Shown here piece after piece: positions 50,131-61,329 of a stretch of DNA of 64,000 nt. The stretch spans positions 372,001 to 436,000 of the forward strand of contig CAWAJF010000005.1 in assembly GCA_963782345.1 (NCBI GenBank). Direction: 5' to 3'. This DNA is from DASUPK01 sp963782345 (GTDB taxonomy: Bacteria; Actinomycetota; Thermoleophilia; Solirubrobacterales; 70-9). The number at the start of each line of letters is the position of its first letter. The stretch's first letter is position 1. The notes beneath the pieces were generated by a model. That model did not search any database. It was given only the letters and a program-made list of their open reading frames with translations, and had not been told where the DNA came from. Position numbers and translations under genes: made by a program.

Positions 50131-50739
50131 TCAGCCGCCGACCACGGTTCCCACCACCGAGCAGACGTTGGTCCCGGAGAACTTGTTTGCGAGGAACGTT
50201 GCGCTCACCTCGGGGGATCCGGTCGGGCCCTTGCCGTAGCTCAGGTCACCCTGGTAGTCGTCCAGCGGGAACACCTGGTGCTCTCCAGCGTCGAATGTGT
50301 CGTCGACTCCCGGGCCGCCGCTCAGGCCGATGATGCTGCCGTTGGTGTCGGTGGTCGCGTCGACCACGACGTTCGGCCCAGCCGGGCAGCTCGCCGTGAC
50401 GGTCAGGCCGGCAAGCGAGAAGAGCGTCTTGGTGGGCGAGCCCTCGGGCACGCGATAGCTCACCTGAAGCACCTGGCTTCCATTGACCGTGCTCGCGCTC
50501 GGCACCGTGCCCAGCGTCGACTCGTTGATCTGCTCTCCGGTCAGGGTGTCGTTCGCGGTCATGAATCCGGTGACGGCGGCCTTGTGCAGCTGCCGGGTCC
50601 TGACGGACCCCTTCTTGATCTGATTGCTGCCCACCCTCACCTTGCTGGCGGCATAGGCGCCGCCGCCGAGCGCGACGAAGACGGCGACCGACGCCATCAC
50701 GTTCGCGTAGCTGAGATGACTGCGGATGCGGTTGAACAT
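50131..50739 (-). CDS. Exported protein with the common Thermoleophilia N-terminal signature
   Basis: A 202-residue protein. MFNRIRSHLSYANVMASVAVFVALGGGAYA is a signal-type N-terminus I know from many exported proteins in Solirubrobacterales. QIKKGSVRTRQLHKAAVTG follows, and the remainder (VTASCPAGPNVVVDATTDTNGSIIG) is beta-rich. The function is unknown; surface exposure is likely. It is an indicator for the lineage of the host. Confidence 0.75.
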   Translation of the reverse strand: MFNRIRSHLSYANVMASVAVFVALGGGAYAASKVRVGSNQIKKGSVRTRQLHKAAVTGFMTANDTLTGEQINESTLGTVPSASTVNGSQVLQVSYRVPEGSPTKTLFSLAGLTVTASCPAGPNVVVDATTDTNGSIIGLSGGPGVDDTFDAGEHQVFPLDDYQGDLSYGKGPTGSPEVSATFLANKFSGTNVCSVVGTVVGG

Positions 50740-50823
50740 TCTCTGCCTCCCGAGTTGGGGTTGGGGCCCCCTTCCCCCTGCGCCCTAAGCATATGACGCG
50801 CCGGCGCGAGTAGGCTGGGGCCG

Positions 50824-51162
50824 ATGGAGGGTGTGGACCGCAAGCGCATCGCCCGGGACGCCTACCGGGCCTTCGCCGCCGGCGACCGCGATTTCTACGA
50901 GGAGCACCTGAGCGAGGACTTCACCTTCTCAGCGCCACCCGACCCCATGCTCGATCGCGACGGCTATTTCGAGCGCTGCTGGCCCGGAGCCGGAGGGGGC
51001 CAGGAGTTCGAGTTCGCACGGGTCATCGAGTCGGGCGATGAGGTCGTCGTCACCTACGAGACGAAGAGGCCGGACGGAGGAGGAGGACGCAACACGGAGG
51101 TCCTCACCTTCGATGGCGACAAGATCTCGCGGGTGGAGGTCTACTTCGGCTGGGAGCTCTAG
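50824..51162 (+). CDS. NTF2/SnoaL-like domain protein
   Basis: A 112-residue protein: RKRIARDAYRAFAAGDRDFYEEHLSEDFTFSAPPDPMLDRDGYFERCWPGAG, then EFEFARVIESGDEVVVTYETKRPDGGGGRNTEVLTFDGDKISRVEVYFGW. It is a complete single-domain NTF2-like fold, of unknown activity. The start ATG 50824 is close to the divergent exported protein gene. Tail-to-tail with the flavodoxin gene. Confidence 0.8.
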   Translation: MEGVDRKRIARDAYRAFAAGDRDFYEEHLSEDFTFSAPPDPMLDRDGYFERCWPGAGGGQEFEFARVIESGDEVVVTYETKRPDGGGGRNTEVLTFDGDKISRVEVYFGWEL

Positions 51163-51174
51163 TCGGCCGCTCTG

Positions 51175-51696
51175 CTAGCCGAGCTTCTCCGCGAGGGAGG
51201 CGCCCCAGGCCTTCGCGCGCTCGAGCTCTCCCTCGGCGAGCGGGCCCTCCGTGTCATCCACGAAGAAGCTCTCCGCATCGGCGACGACGTCGTAGCCGCG
51301 GTGCCGCAGCCTCTTGGCGATGCCGCGCGCGGCGGTACCGGTGAGCACCGGCGGCTTGTCGATCCTGGTGTCGAAGGCGGCCGCCTTCCGGTCCTTGCCG
51401 TCCCGCTCGGAGAGCCACTTCCGCAGGCCCGGGCCGTCCGCCGCGCCGGGCTCCAGATCGATGCCCTCCTCCTTGGCGCCCGCACCGACGCCCTTCCGGC
51501 TCATCGAGGTCGCGAGCCCGTGCATATGAGTGGGCCCGCCGACGATCAGGACGTCGGCATCGTCGGCCGCGTCGCCTTCACCGGCGTTGACGGAGGCGAC
51601 CTCGACCTTCCCAAGCGGCTTGAGCGCGTCGGCGATCGCCTCGGCGATCTGACGGGTGTTGCCGTACATCGACTCGTAGGCGACGACGACGTTCAC
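51175..51696 (-). CDS. Flavodoxin family protein
   Basis: A 173-residue flavodoxin-like protein. It begins NVVVAYESMYGNTRQIAEAIADAL, with the FMN phosphate loop SMYGNTRQ, and has DVLIVGGPTHMHGLATSMSRKGV for the second FMN loop. Length and pattern agree with the flavodoxin-fold family used in redox reactions. Its partner is not known. It is divergent from the ligase gene, 43 bases away. Confidence 0.85.
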   Translation of the reverse strand: MNVVVAYESMYGNTRQIAEAIADALKPLGKVEVASVNAGEGDAADDADVLIVGGPTHMHGLATSMSRKGVGAGAKEEGIDLEPGAADGPGLRKWLSERDGKDRKAAAFDTRIDKPPVLTGTAARGIAKRLRHRGYDVVADAESFFVDDTEGPLAEGELERAKAWGASLAEKLG

Positions 51697-51739
51697 GGCT
51701 CGATCTTCCCACGTAAGCTGCCACCCGAGGAGTGAGGGA

Positions 51740-53215
<1,476 letters not shown>

Positions 53216-53320
53216 CCGAGGAGCCACCCGATTAGTGGAGGGCGGGGCGCCGCGCGCTAGACAGTTCCGGCGCGTGGTTGATCCGCGCCTCATCTGGGAG
53301 GTCGTTGCCGGGATCTAGGC

Positions 53321-53803
53321 CTAGTCGTTCGGCGTGGAGGGGGGCGCGCCGGTCTTCAGGAGCGTCGCCAGGTAGATCACGATCTTCTTCTTGCCCTTGT
53401 TGGCGGCCCGGTGGACGGTCGAGGGCTGCTCGACGATCCACTGGCCCGCAGCGATCTTGCCGGTTCGCCCGGCGGGGATCCTGCGGACGATCCTCGCGTT
53501 GTCGGCCGGCCCGGTCATCACGGTGACCGAGCCCTTCCGGACCGTGTAGGTGAGCACCCCGGATTGGATGTAGGCGACCTGGGTGCCCTTGTGGTGGTGG
53601 AGGGCGATCGTGCCGCCGGCGGGGATCGTCACCCGCGAGAGCCCGAGGGTATTCCCCTTGGCGCCCTTCACCTTGGTGCTCTGCGCGAGCGCGGCCCGCG
53701 TCGCGGTCGCACGGCCGGACTGCGCGATCACGTGCCCGACGACGACACCCGCGCCGATGAGGGCGAGCGCGGAGAGAACGACCGTCAGTCGGATGCGCCG
53801 CAT
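53321..53803 (-). CDS. Exported cupin-domain protein
   Basis: A 160-residue protein with an N-terminal signal or anchor (about 5-27). The cupin core is LSRVTIPAGGTIALHHHKGTQVAYIQSGVLTYTVRKG with three adjacent His and a later EQPSTVHRAAN, giving the metal-binding set of a small cupin. Such proteins can bind a metal and a small ligand. No partner is evident. It is divergent from the antiporter gene, 25 bases away. Confidence 0.8.
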   Translation of the reverse strand: MRRIRLTVVLSALALIGAGVVVGHVIAQSGRATATRAALAQSTKVKGAKGNTLGLSRVTIPAGGTIALHHHKGTQVAYIQSGVLTYTVRKGSVTVMTGPADNARIVRRIPAGRTGKIAAGQWIVEQPSTVHRAANKGKKKIVIYLATLLKTGAPPSTPND

Positions 53804-53828
53804 CGCGCGACGGTACAGAATTCCAGAC

Positions 53829-55415
53829 GTGGGGGACCTTCAGATCTTCATCGCCGCGCTCTTCGTCTCAGCCGCCGGGCTGAATGCGGTGGCGAACTGG
53901 ATCCAGGTGCCGTATCCGATCACGCTCGTCCTCGGCGGGCTCGTGCTCGGGCTGATCCCGGGAATCCCGAACATCCATCTGGATCCCAATCTGGTCCTGC
54001 TCGTCTTCCTGCCGCCGCTGCTCTACGCCTCCGCCTTCTTCGCGGACCTGCGCAGCCTGCGAAACGACGCGCGGGTGATCGCCCTCAACGCGATCGGGCT
54101 GACCCTGGCGACCGCCGCGGTCGTCGGCCTGATCGCGCACGAGGTGATGAACCTGCCCTGGGGGGTCTCGTTCGCTCTCGGAGCAATCGTCTCGCCGACC
54201 GATCCGGCGGCCGCGACGGCGGTGATGCGCAGGGTCGGGGCGCCGCGCAGGCTGGTCAACATCCTCGAGGGAGAGAGCCTGGTCAACGACGCCGCAGCCC
54301 TGGTCGCCTACAAGGTCGCCGTCGCGGTGGCGATCGGGGAGGGCATCTCGACCAGTCACACCGTGCTCACGTTCTTCGGGGACGTCGCCGGTGGAGTGGC
54401 GATCGGGCTGGTGGTCGGGTGGGTGATCGCGGAGGTCCGCAAGCGGGTCAGCGATGTCAACACCGAGCTGACGATCTCGCTGTTCAGCGCCTACGGGGCG
54501 TTCGTGCCGGCCGAACAACTCGGCGTCTCGGGCGTCCTGGCGGTGGTTGCGTGTGGTCTGGTCCTCGGATTCCGCGCCCCCGAGATCGCCTCTCCGGAGA
54601 GCCGGATGGAGGGCTACGCGCTCTGGTCGATTCTCACCTTCCTGCTCAACGCGACGCTGTTCATCCTGATCGGTCTCCAGCTGCCGGTGATCGTCAATGG
54701 TCTCAGCGGCAGGCCGGTGGGCGAGGTCGTCGGCTATGCGGCCGCGGTGTGCGCGGCGGTGATCGCGATGCGCTTCATCTGGACCAACACCATGACCGTG
54801 ATCATCCGGACGCTCGACCGCCGGCCGTCTCAGGTCGCGCGGCGCGCAAGCTGGCAAATACGGGTGCTCGGCTCCTGGGCGGGAATGCGCGGCGCGGTCT
54901 CGCTCGCCGCGGCGCTGGCGCTGCCGCTGCAGACCAACTCCGGCGAACCGTTTCCCGGCCGGGCCCTGATCCAGTTCATCACCTTCGCGCTGATCCTCGT
55001 CACCGTGGTCGGCCAGGGACTGACGCTGCCGTGGCTGATCCGCCGCCTCGGGGTGGTCGAGGACGGCACCGAGGAGGAGCACGAGGAGATCAAGGCCAGG
55101 CTGGTGATCGCGAAGGCCGCGCTCGACCGAGTCGACGAGCTCGAGGGGGAGGAATGGACGCGCGACGGCACCGTCGAGCGCGTCCGCAACCTCTACCGCT
55201 ACCGGAAGAGGCGATTTGCGATCCGCGCCGGCAAGCTCGAGGACGAGGACGGGGTGGAGGAGGGCTCCCTCGCCTACCAGCGGATGATGCACGAGATCTA
55301 TGCGGTGCAACGCGCGGAGCTCGTCCGGCTTCGCAACGAGCGCACGATCAGCGGCGAGGTGATGCGCCGGGTCGAGCGCGAGCTCGATCTCGAGGAGCAG
55401 CGTCTCGAGGTCTAG
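53829..55415 (+). CDS. Na+/H+ antiporter of the CPA1 family
   Basis: A 528-residue protein with about 12 hydrophobic segments and a C-terminal charged tail. It has FLPPLLYASAFFADL, then GAIVSPTDPAAATAVMRRVGAPRRLVNILEGESLVNDAAALV, with the ND pair that binds the ion in CPA1 antiporters, and SWAGMRGAVSLAAALALPL. The first start with a fitting N-terminus is GTG 53829 (VGDLQIFIAALFVSAAGLNAVA). Its C-terminal helix (RVERELDLEEQRLEV) extends into the cytoplasm. It probably regulates pH or sodium. Confidence 0.92.
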   Translation: MGDLQIFIAALFVSAAGLNAVANWIQVPYPITLVLGGLVLGLIPGIPNIHLDPNLVLLVFLPPLLYASAFFADLRSLRNDARVIALNAIGLTLATAAVVGLIAHEVMNLPWGVSFALGAIVSPTDPAAATAVMRRVGAPRRLVNILEGESLVNDAAALVAYKVAVAVAIGEGISTSHTVLTFFGDVAGGVAIGLVVGWVIAEVRKRVSDVNTELTISLFSAYGAFVPAEQLGVSGVLAVVACGLVLGFRAPEIASPESRMEGYALWSILTFLLNATLFILIGLQLPVIVNGLSGRPVGEVVGYAAAVCAAVIAMRFIWTNTMTVIIRTLDRRPSQVARRASWQIRVLGSWAGMRGAVSLAAALALPLQTNSGEPFPGRALIQFITFALILVTVVGQGLTLPWLIRRLGVVEDGTEEEHEEIKARLVIAKAALDRVDELEGEEWTRDGTVERVRNLYRYRKRRFAIRAGKLEDEDGVEEGSLAYQRMMHEIYAVQRAELVRLRNERTISGEVMRRVERELDLEEQRLEV

Positions 55416-55870
55416 TACCCGGGCGGCTTGCGGGGCGGGCCGAGGTACGTGCGCGCCATGCGGACGGCAGCCACCTTGCGCTCGGACGGTCCGCTTGACG
55501 GCGCCCGGACCTTGACCGTGATCAGCCGCACTCCGTCGGTGGCGAGCAGGCGGCTCTGCAGCGGGAACCAGTACCCGCCCAGTCCCAGGTGTCCGACGGG
55601 TCGTGGCGCGGCGCGAGCCGCCTTGTGGGACCACTCCACGTTCTGCCAGAACTCGACCTGCTCGCGCTCCATCCGCGTGTAGGCCTGCGGAGCGCTGTCG
55701 AGAATGACGACGACCGATATGCCCTCCGCCCGGAATCGGCATCCGTCCGCACCGTTCGGCGCGGTGAACGACTCGCCGTGCGGATGCCCAGCGCATGCCG
55801 ACGGCAGTGGTGGAGCGTTCCGGTCTCCACCACCGAGAACGGCCAGCAAGACGGCGATGAGGAATGCCAC
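55412..55870 (-). CDS. Exported protein of unknown function
   Basis: A 152-residue protein: VAFLIAVLLAVLGGGD at the start is a signal peptide or anchor, followed by a soluble domain with PSACAGHPHGESFTAPNGADGCRFRAEGISVVVILD and a basic C-terminal part LGPPRKPPGY. The GTG at 55870 overlaps the stop of the DUF2855 gene (TAGTG), which supports this start and coupling. I recognise no family. Confidence 0.62.
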   Translation of the reverse strand: MAFLIAVLLAVLGGGDRNAPPLPSACAGHPHGESFTAPNGADGCRFRAEGISVVVILDSAPQAYTRMEREQVEFWQNVEWSHKAARAAPRPVGHLGLGGYWFPLQSRLLATDGVRLITVKVRAPSSGPSERKVAAVRMARTYLGPPRKPPGY

Positions 55871-56796
55871 TAAGGCGAGAGTACGTGCCCGACCGCCGGG
55901 TCGGACTTGCCGTCGAGCAGCTCGCGGTAGATGCGCTCGATGTCCTCCGGGCCGGAGCCGTGCTCGACCTCGAGCCAGTCCCGGGTCCACTCGACGTACG
56001 GGTTCCACGTCTCGGCGAGGCGCTCATTCACTCCGTCCGGTCCCCACTCCTCTGTGCGCTTCCGCAGGCGATCGGGGGCGAAGAAGAAGGTCGGCTTGGG
56101 GCCGGCCAACTCGGAGTCGCCGCCGAGGTCCTCGCGGTGAGTGATCCCCACCGCGGCGGAATGGCGCAGCTCGTCGCCGTAGTGGCCGTGGACGGCGCTG
56201 CGGACCTTGGCGTCGCCGGACATGTCGACGTAGACGGCCGGTTCGCGGTCGAGCGACTCGACATCCTCGTAGGGGACGACCTCGTCGTAGACGCCGAGCG
56301 ACTCCGTGAACTCGACGTTCCGCGGGGAGGTCAACCCGATCACCTCGATGCCGTCGCGCCTGTCGAGCAGGTAGGCGAGCGCCGAGGAGGTGCGGCTCGA
56401 GGCCGAAGAGAGGACGGCGCCCTTCGCGCCGAAGAAGTCCGAGTCGCCCAGGAAGTCGTCGATCAGGAACGAGGTGAAGTAGAGCGGCCAGAGCAGCATC
56501 TGCTGGTCCTCGTTTCGCTCCTCGTAGAAGGGCAGCGCGGCCACGCGGATGTAGCGGTTGTAGGCGGCCGGCAGGTTCGCGCGGTGTGGCGTGGTGTCGA
56601 CGAAGTCGGCGGGGTCGGAGCGGTCCGGCTTGACGACTAGATGCGAGGCGGGGGGCAGGTAGCCGAAGACCCTCGTCCCCTCGGGGACTCCCTCGGCCTC
56701 GCTTGCGACCACGTCGGCAAATCCCCAGACGGGCATGTGCGCCCAGCCGTCCTCCGCGGGGAAGAAGTCCCAGTAGTTCATCGCCTCGCCCATCAC
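55870..56796 (-). CDS. DUF2855 family protein (start uncertain)
   Basis: From GTG 56796 the frame gives 308 residues with NYWDFFPAEDGWAHMPVWGFADVVAS, VFGYLPPASHLVV, FFGAKGAVLSSASSRTSSALAYLL and GLTSPRNVEFTESLGVYDEVVPYEDV, matching DUF2855, which resembles quinone-oxidoreductase-type enzymes lacking clear motifs. The frame continues upstream with homologous residues (DFQVRKDDLHQTRFAEL, then TTNNITYAVMGEAM) to an ATC at 56931, with no ATG, GTG or TTG. Thus 45 conserved residues lie outside the canonical ORF and the start is doubtful. Confidence 0.75.
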   Translation of the reverse strand: MMGEAMNYWDFFPAEDGWAHMPVWGFADVVASEAEGVPEGTRVFGYLPPASHLVVKPDRSDPADFVDTTPHRANLPAAYNRYIRVAALPFYEERNEDQQMLLWPLYFTSFLIDDFLGDSDFFGAKGAVLSSASSRTSSALAYLLDRRDGIEVIGLTSPRNVEFTESLGVYDEVVPYEDVESLDREPAVYVDMSGDAKVRSAVHGHYGDELRHSAAVGITHREDLGGDSELAGPKPTFFFAPDRLRKRTEEWGPDGVNERLAETWNPYVEWTRDWLEVEHGSGPEDIERIYRELLDGKSDPAVGHVLSP

Positions 56797-57016
56797 GGCG
56801 TAGGTGATGTTGTTGGTGGTGAGGCCGAAGGAGTCGACTCCGAGCAGTGCCTGGCCGGTCTCGAGCTCCGGTGTCGCAAGCTCCGCGAATCGCGTTTGAT
56901 GCAGATCGTCTTTGCGGACCTGGAAGTCGATGCCCGCAGCCTAGTCGTAGGCCGGCGACTCCGCGGTCATCGCCTTCTGCTGCCGGGCCTGAACGTGATC
57001 CGCGACTGATCCGGGG

Positions 57017-57955
57017 CTAGAGGTCGAGCCAGAGCTCCTGGCCGACGGTGCCCATCGGGAAGACCTCGTGCGGCGCCTCGCTGGTCTGGATGAATCCAGC
57101 CGCGTCGTAGATCCGGCGGGCGCTCGCAAGCGAGCTGTTGGTCCAGAGCACCATCCGCCCATAGCCCTTCGATCTGGCGAAGCGGATGCACCTGTCGACC
57201 AGCTTCCGCCCGAGGCCGAACCCGCGGGCCCAGTCCTCGACGAAGAGCAGCCGGAGCTGAGCGACATCGGCGGACTTGCGGACGCAGTAGACGGCGCCGG
57301 CGCGCTCGCCGTCCAGCTCGGCTATCCAGCCCCGCTCCAGCTTCAGGTCGTGCTCGGAGAGGTAGTCGGCGACGATGCGGGCGACGAGTGCCTCGAACTG
57401 CGGCGGCCAGCCCGCGTCGTCGTCGTGGAGGTGGGCGTGGCGCTCCAACACCCAGCCGTGGTCGCCGGGGCGGATCTCGCGGATCTCGACCTGCCGATCC
57501 TCCAGCGGCTCGCCGAGGATCCTGCGGATCGAGCCCATCGCCTCGACCAGCCGAGCCTGCTGGTCGTCCGAATGTGGACAAAGGACTTCGCCGATCTCCG
57601 CGCTCGAGCGGCGGTCGAGACTGGCGAACGTGCGGCGACCCTTCGCCGTCAGCTCGACCAGCTGTCGCCTGCGGTCCGAGCTCGAGCGGCTCCGTGCGAT
57701 CAGGCTGTCCTTCTCGAAGCGGTTGAGGATGCGGCTGAGATAGCCGGCGTCGAGGCCGAGCTCCCGACGCAGACCGGCCACCTCGGTTCCCGGGTGGGTG
57801 GCGAGCTGATGGATCACCCGGGCCTCCGTGATGGAGAACGAGCTGTGCAGATACCCGGGGGAGAGGAGGCCGACCTTCAGCGGATAGAACCGGTTGAAGG
57901 CGCGGACGGCGGCGACGCGGTGGTCCTGTTCAGTCCGTTTGGTCGCGGCCGCCAT
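57017..57955 (-). CDS. MarR-GNAT fusion protein
   Basis: A 312-residue two-domain protein. The N-terminal half is a MarR winged helix (FSITEARVIHQLATHPGTEVAGLRRELGLDAGYLSRILNRFEKDSLIARSRSSSDRRRQLVELTAKG). The C-terminal half is a GNAT acetyltransferase (LRLLFVEDWARGFGLGRKLVDRCIRFARSKGYGRMVLWTNSSLASARRIYDAAGF). Such fusions suggest acetyl-CoA-dependent or drug-modifying responses. ATG 57955 lies directly after a perfect 23-base palindrome, so it probably represses itself. Confidence 0.9.
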   Translation of the reverse strand: MAAATKRTEQDHRVAAVRAFNRFYPLKVGLLSPGYLHSSFSITEARVIHQLATHPGTEVAGLRRELGLDAGYLSRILNRFEKDSLIARSRSSSDRRRQLVELTAKGRRTFASLDRRSSAEIGEVLCPHSDDQQARLVEAMGSIRRILGEPLEDRQVEIREIRPGDHGWVLERHAHLHDDDAGWPPQFEALVARIVADYLSEHDLKLERGWIAELDGERAGAVYCVRKSADVAQLRLLFVEDWARGFGLGRKLVDRCIRFARSKGYGRMVLWTNSSLASARRIYDAAGFIQTSEAPHEVFPMGTVGQELWLDL

Positions 57956-57978
57956 ATTCCTTGACTCAGTCAAAGAAT
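57956..57978. promoter_or_regulatory. MarR-type operator palindrome
   Basis: ATTC-C-TTGACT-C-AGTCAA-A-GAAT is a palindrome with perfect TTGACT and AGTCAA cores and matching ends. It abuts the MarR-GNAT start codon and is its likely autoregulatory site. Confidence 0.8.
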
Positions 57979-58011
57979 ACAGATGTCCCGCTCTCACTCA
58001 TAGAGTCCATC

Positions 58012-58058
58012 GACCTACCTTCTTAGGGGTCCCATCGGCACCTCTAATCAGGTAGGTC
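58012..58058. terminator. Long imperfect hairpin between glutamine synthetase and MarR-GNAT genes
   Basis: GACCTACCT pairs with AGGTAGGTC, then a 2x2 mismatch, then TTAGGGGT pairs with ACCTCTAA with one G-U, around a 9-base loop. It lies after the synthetase stop. It may be a terminator, though no U-run follows and the stem is long. Confidence 0.5.
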
Positions 58059-58114
58059 CATGGTGTTACGCGAAAGGGACCCGTCGGGGCCGTTTTCCGG
58101 TTTTCGGATCGCCG

Positions 58115-60262
<2,148 letters not shown>

Positions 60263-60442
60263 CGTCGGGGCAGCCTCCTCGCAGGCATGGCGCGCCCTGC
60301 GGGCACGCCGAGTTGGTCAGGTGAGTCGAGGGCGGAGATTAGAGGCCAGGGCCGGGTCGGGGCATTGTCCGGGCGTACAAAGATCGCAATACGCGGTTCG
60401 ACACGAGGTAGGGAGGCTGGTGGGGTCGGGCGAACCCCCCTC

Positions 60443-61312
60443 TCAGGCCGAGGCGCTGAGGATCAGCGCGTTGCCGGAGGGATCGGCGACGCGGACGCGC
60501 TCGCCCTCGCGGACCGGCTCGAACCCTGCCTCGCGGAGGCGATCCTCCTCGGCCGCGAGCTGCTCGGGCCCGGGCAGGACGATCTCGAATCGACGCAACC
60601 CGCGGCTCCCGGCGGGCGGAGCAGGGACGCCCTCGCCCGCCCAGGTGTTGAGCCCGACGTGGTGGTGGTACCCGCCGGCGGAGACGAAGAGCGCCCCGGG
60701 GTAGCCGCGAACCATCACGTCGAAGCCGAGTGCGCCCGAGTAGAAGGCCTCCGCCGCGGTCAGATCGCCGACGTTCAGGTGTACGTGGCCGATGCGCGTG
60801 CCGGGCGGCATCGCGGCGTCGGCGTGCTCTTGCCGCAGCTCGCCGAGTACGCCGTCGAGGTCCAGCGGGAGCGTGTCCATCTGCAGGACGCCGTCCCGCA
60901 CGGGCCATTCCTCCCGCGGCCGGTCGCGATAGAGCTCGATTCCGTTGCCCTCCGGGTCGCTCAGGTAGAGCGCCTCGCTGACCAGGTGGTCGGCGGCGCC
61001 GCTCAGGCGCCAGCCGGCCTCCGCGATGCGCTGCAGCGCGCGGGCGAGGTCGGCGCGGCTCGGCACCACGATCGCGAGGTGGAAGAGGCCGCTGGTTCGG
61101 CGGGGGCGAGGAGGGGCGTCCGGATCGCCGACCAGCTCGACGATGGACCGGCTTGACGCATCATTGGCTCCGAGGCGGACGATGCCGTTCTCCGGATCGA
61201 GCTCGGTGAGCCCGATCGCGGCTCGGTAGAAATCACGGATTCCGTCGAGGTCGGCGACGGTCAGGCGCACCGGTCCGATCGAGGTCGCCGGATCTATGGA
61301 TCGGTTTTCCAC
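60443..61312 (-). CDS. Two-domain VOC protein, CatE-like extradiol dioxygenase or glyoxalase
   Basis: A 289-residue protein with two VOC modules. The first begins GPVRLTVADLDGIRDFYRAAIGLTEL and has LFHLAIVVPSRADLARALQRIAEAGW and LSDPEGNGIELYRDRPREEW. The second has GTRIGHVHLNVGDLTAAEAFYSGALGFDVM and GYHHHVGLNTWAGEG. This is the CatE/YfiE arrangement. GTG 61312 opens VENRSIDPATSIG, which suits the domain start. Metal and substrate are not defined. It is divergent from the GGDEF gene, 17 bases away. Confidence 0.86.
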   Translation of the reverse strand: MENRSIDPATSIGPVRLTVADLDGIRDFYRAAIGLTELDPENGIVRLGANDASSRSIVELVGDPDAPPRPRRTSGLFHLAIVVPSRADLARALQRIAEAGWRLSGAADHLVSEALYLSDPEGNGIELYRDRPREEWPVRDGVLQMDTLPLDLDGVLGELRQEHADAAMPPGTRIGHVHLNVGDLTAAEAFYSGALGFDVMVRGYPGALFVSAGGYHHHVGLNTWAGEGVPAPPAGSRGLRRFEIVLPGPEQLAAEEDRLREAGFEPVREGERVRVADPSGNALILSASA

Positions 61313-61329
61313 TACCTGAGGGTAAAGCG

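Noticed and set aside
53236..53319. Short frame ending VVDPRLIWEVVAGI after the ligase gene
   Set aside because: No start, no family and only a few residues of plausible sequence.
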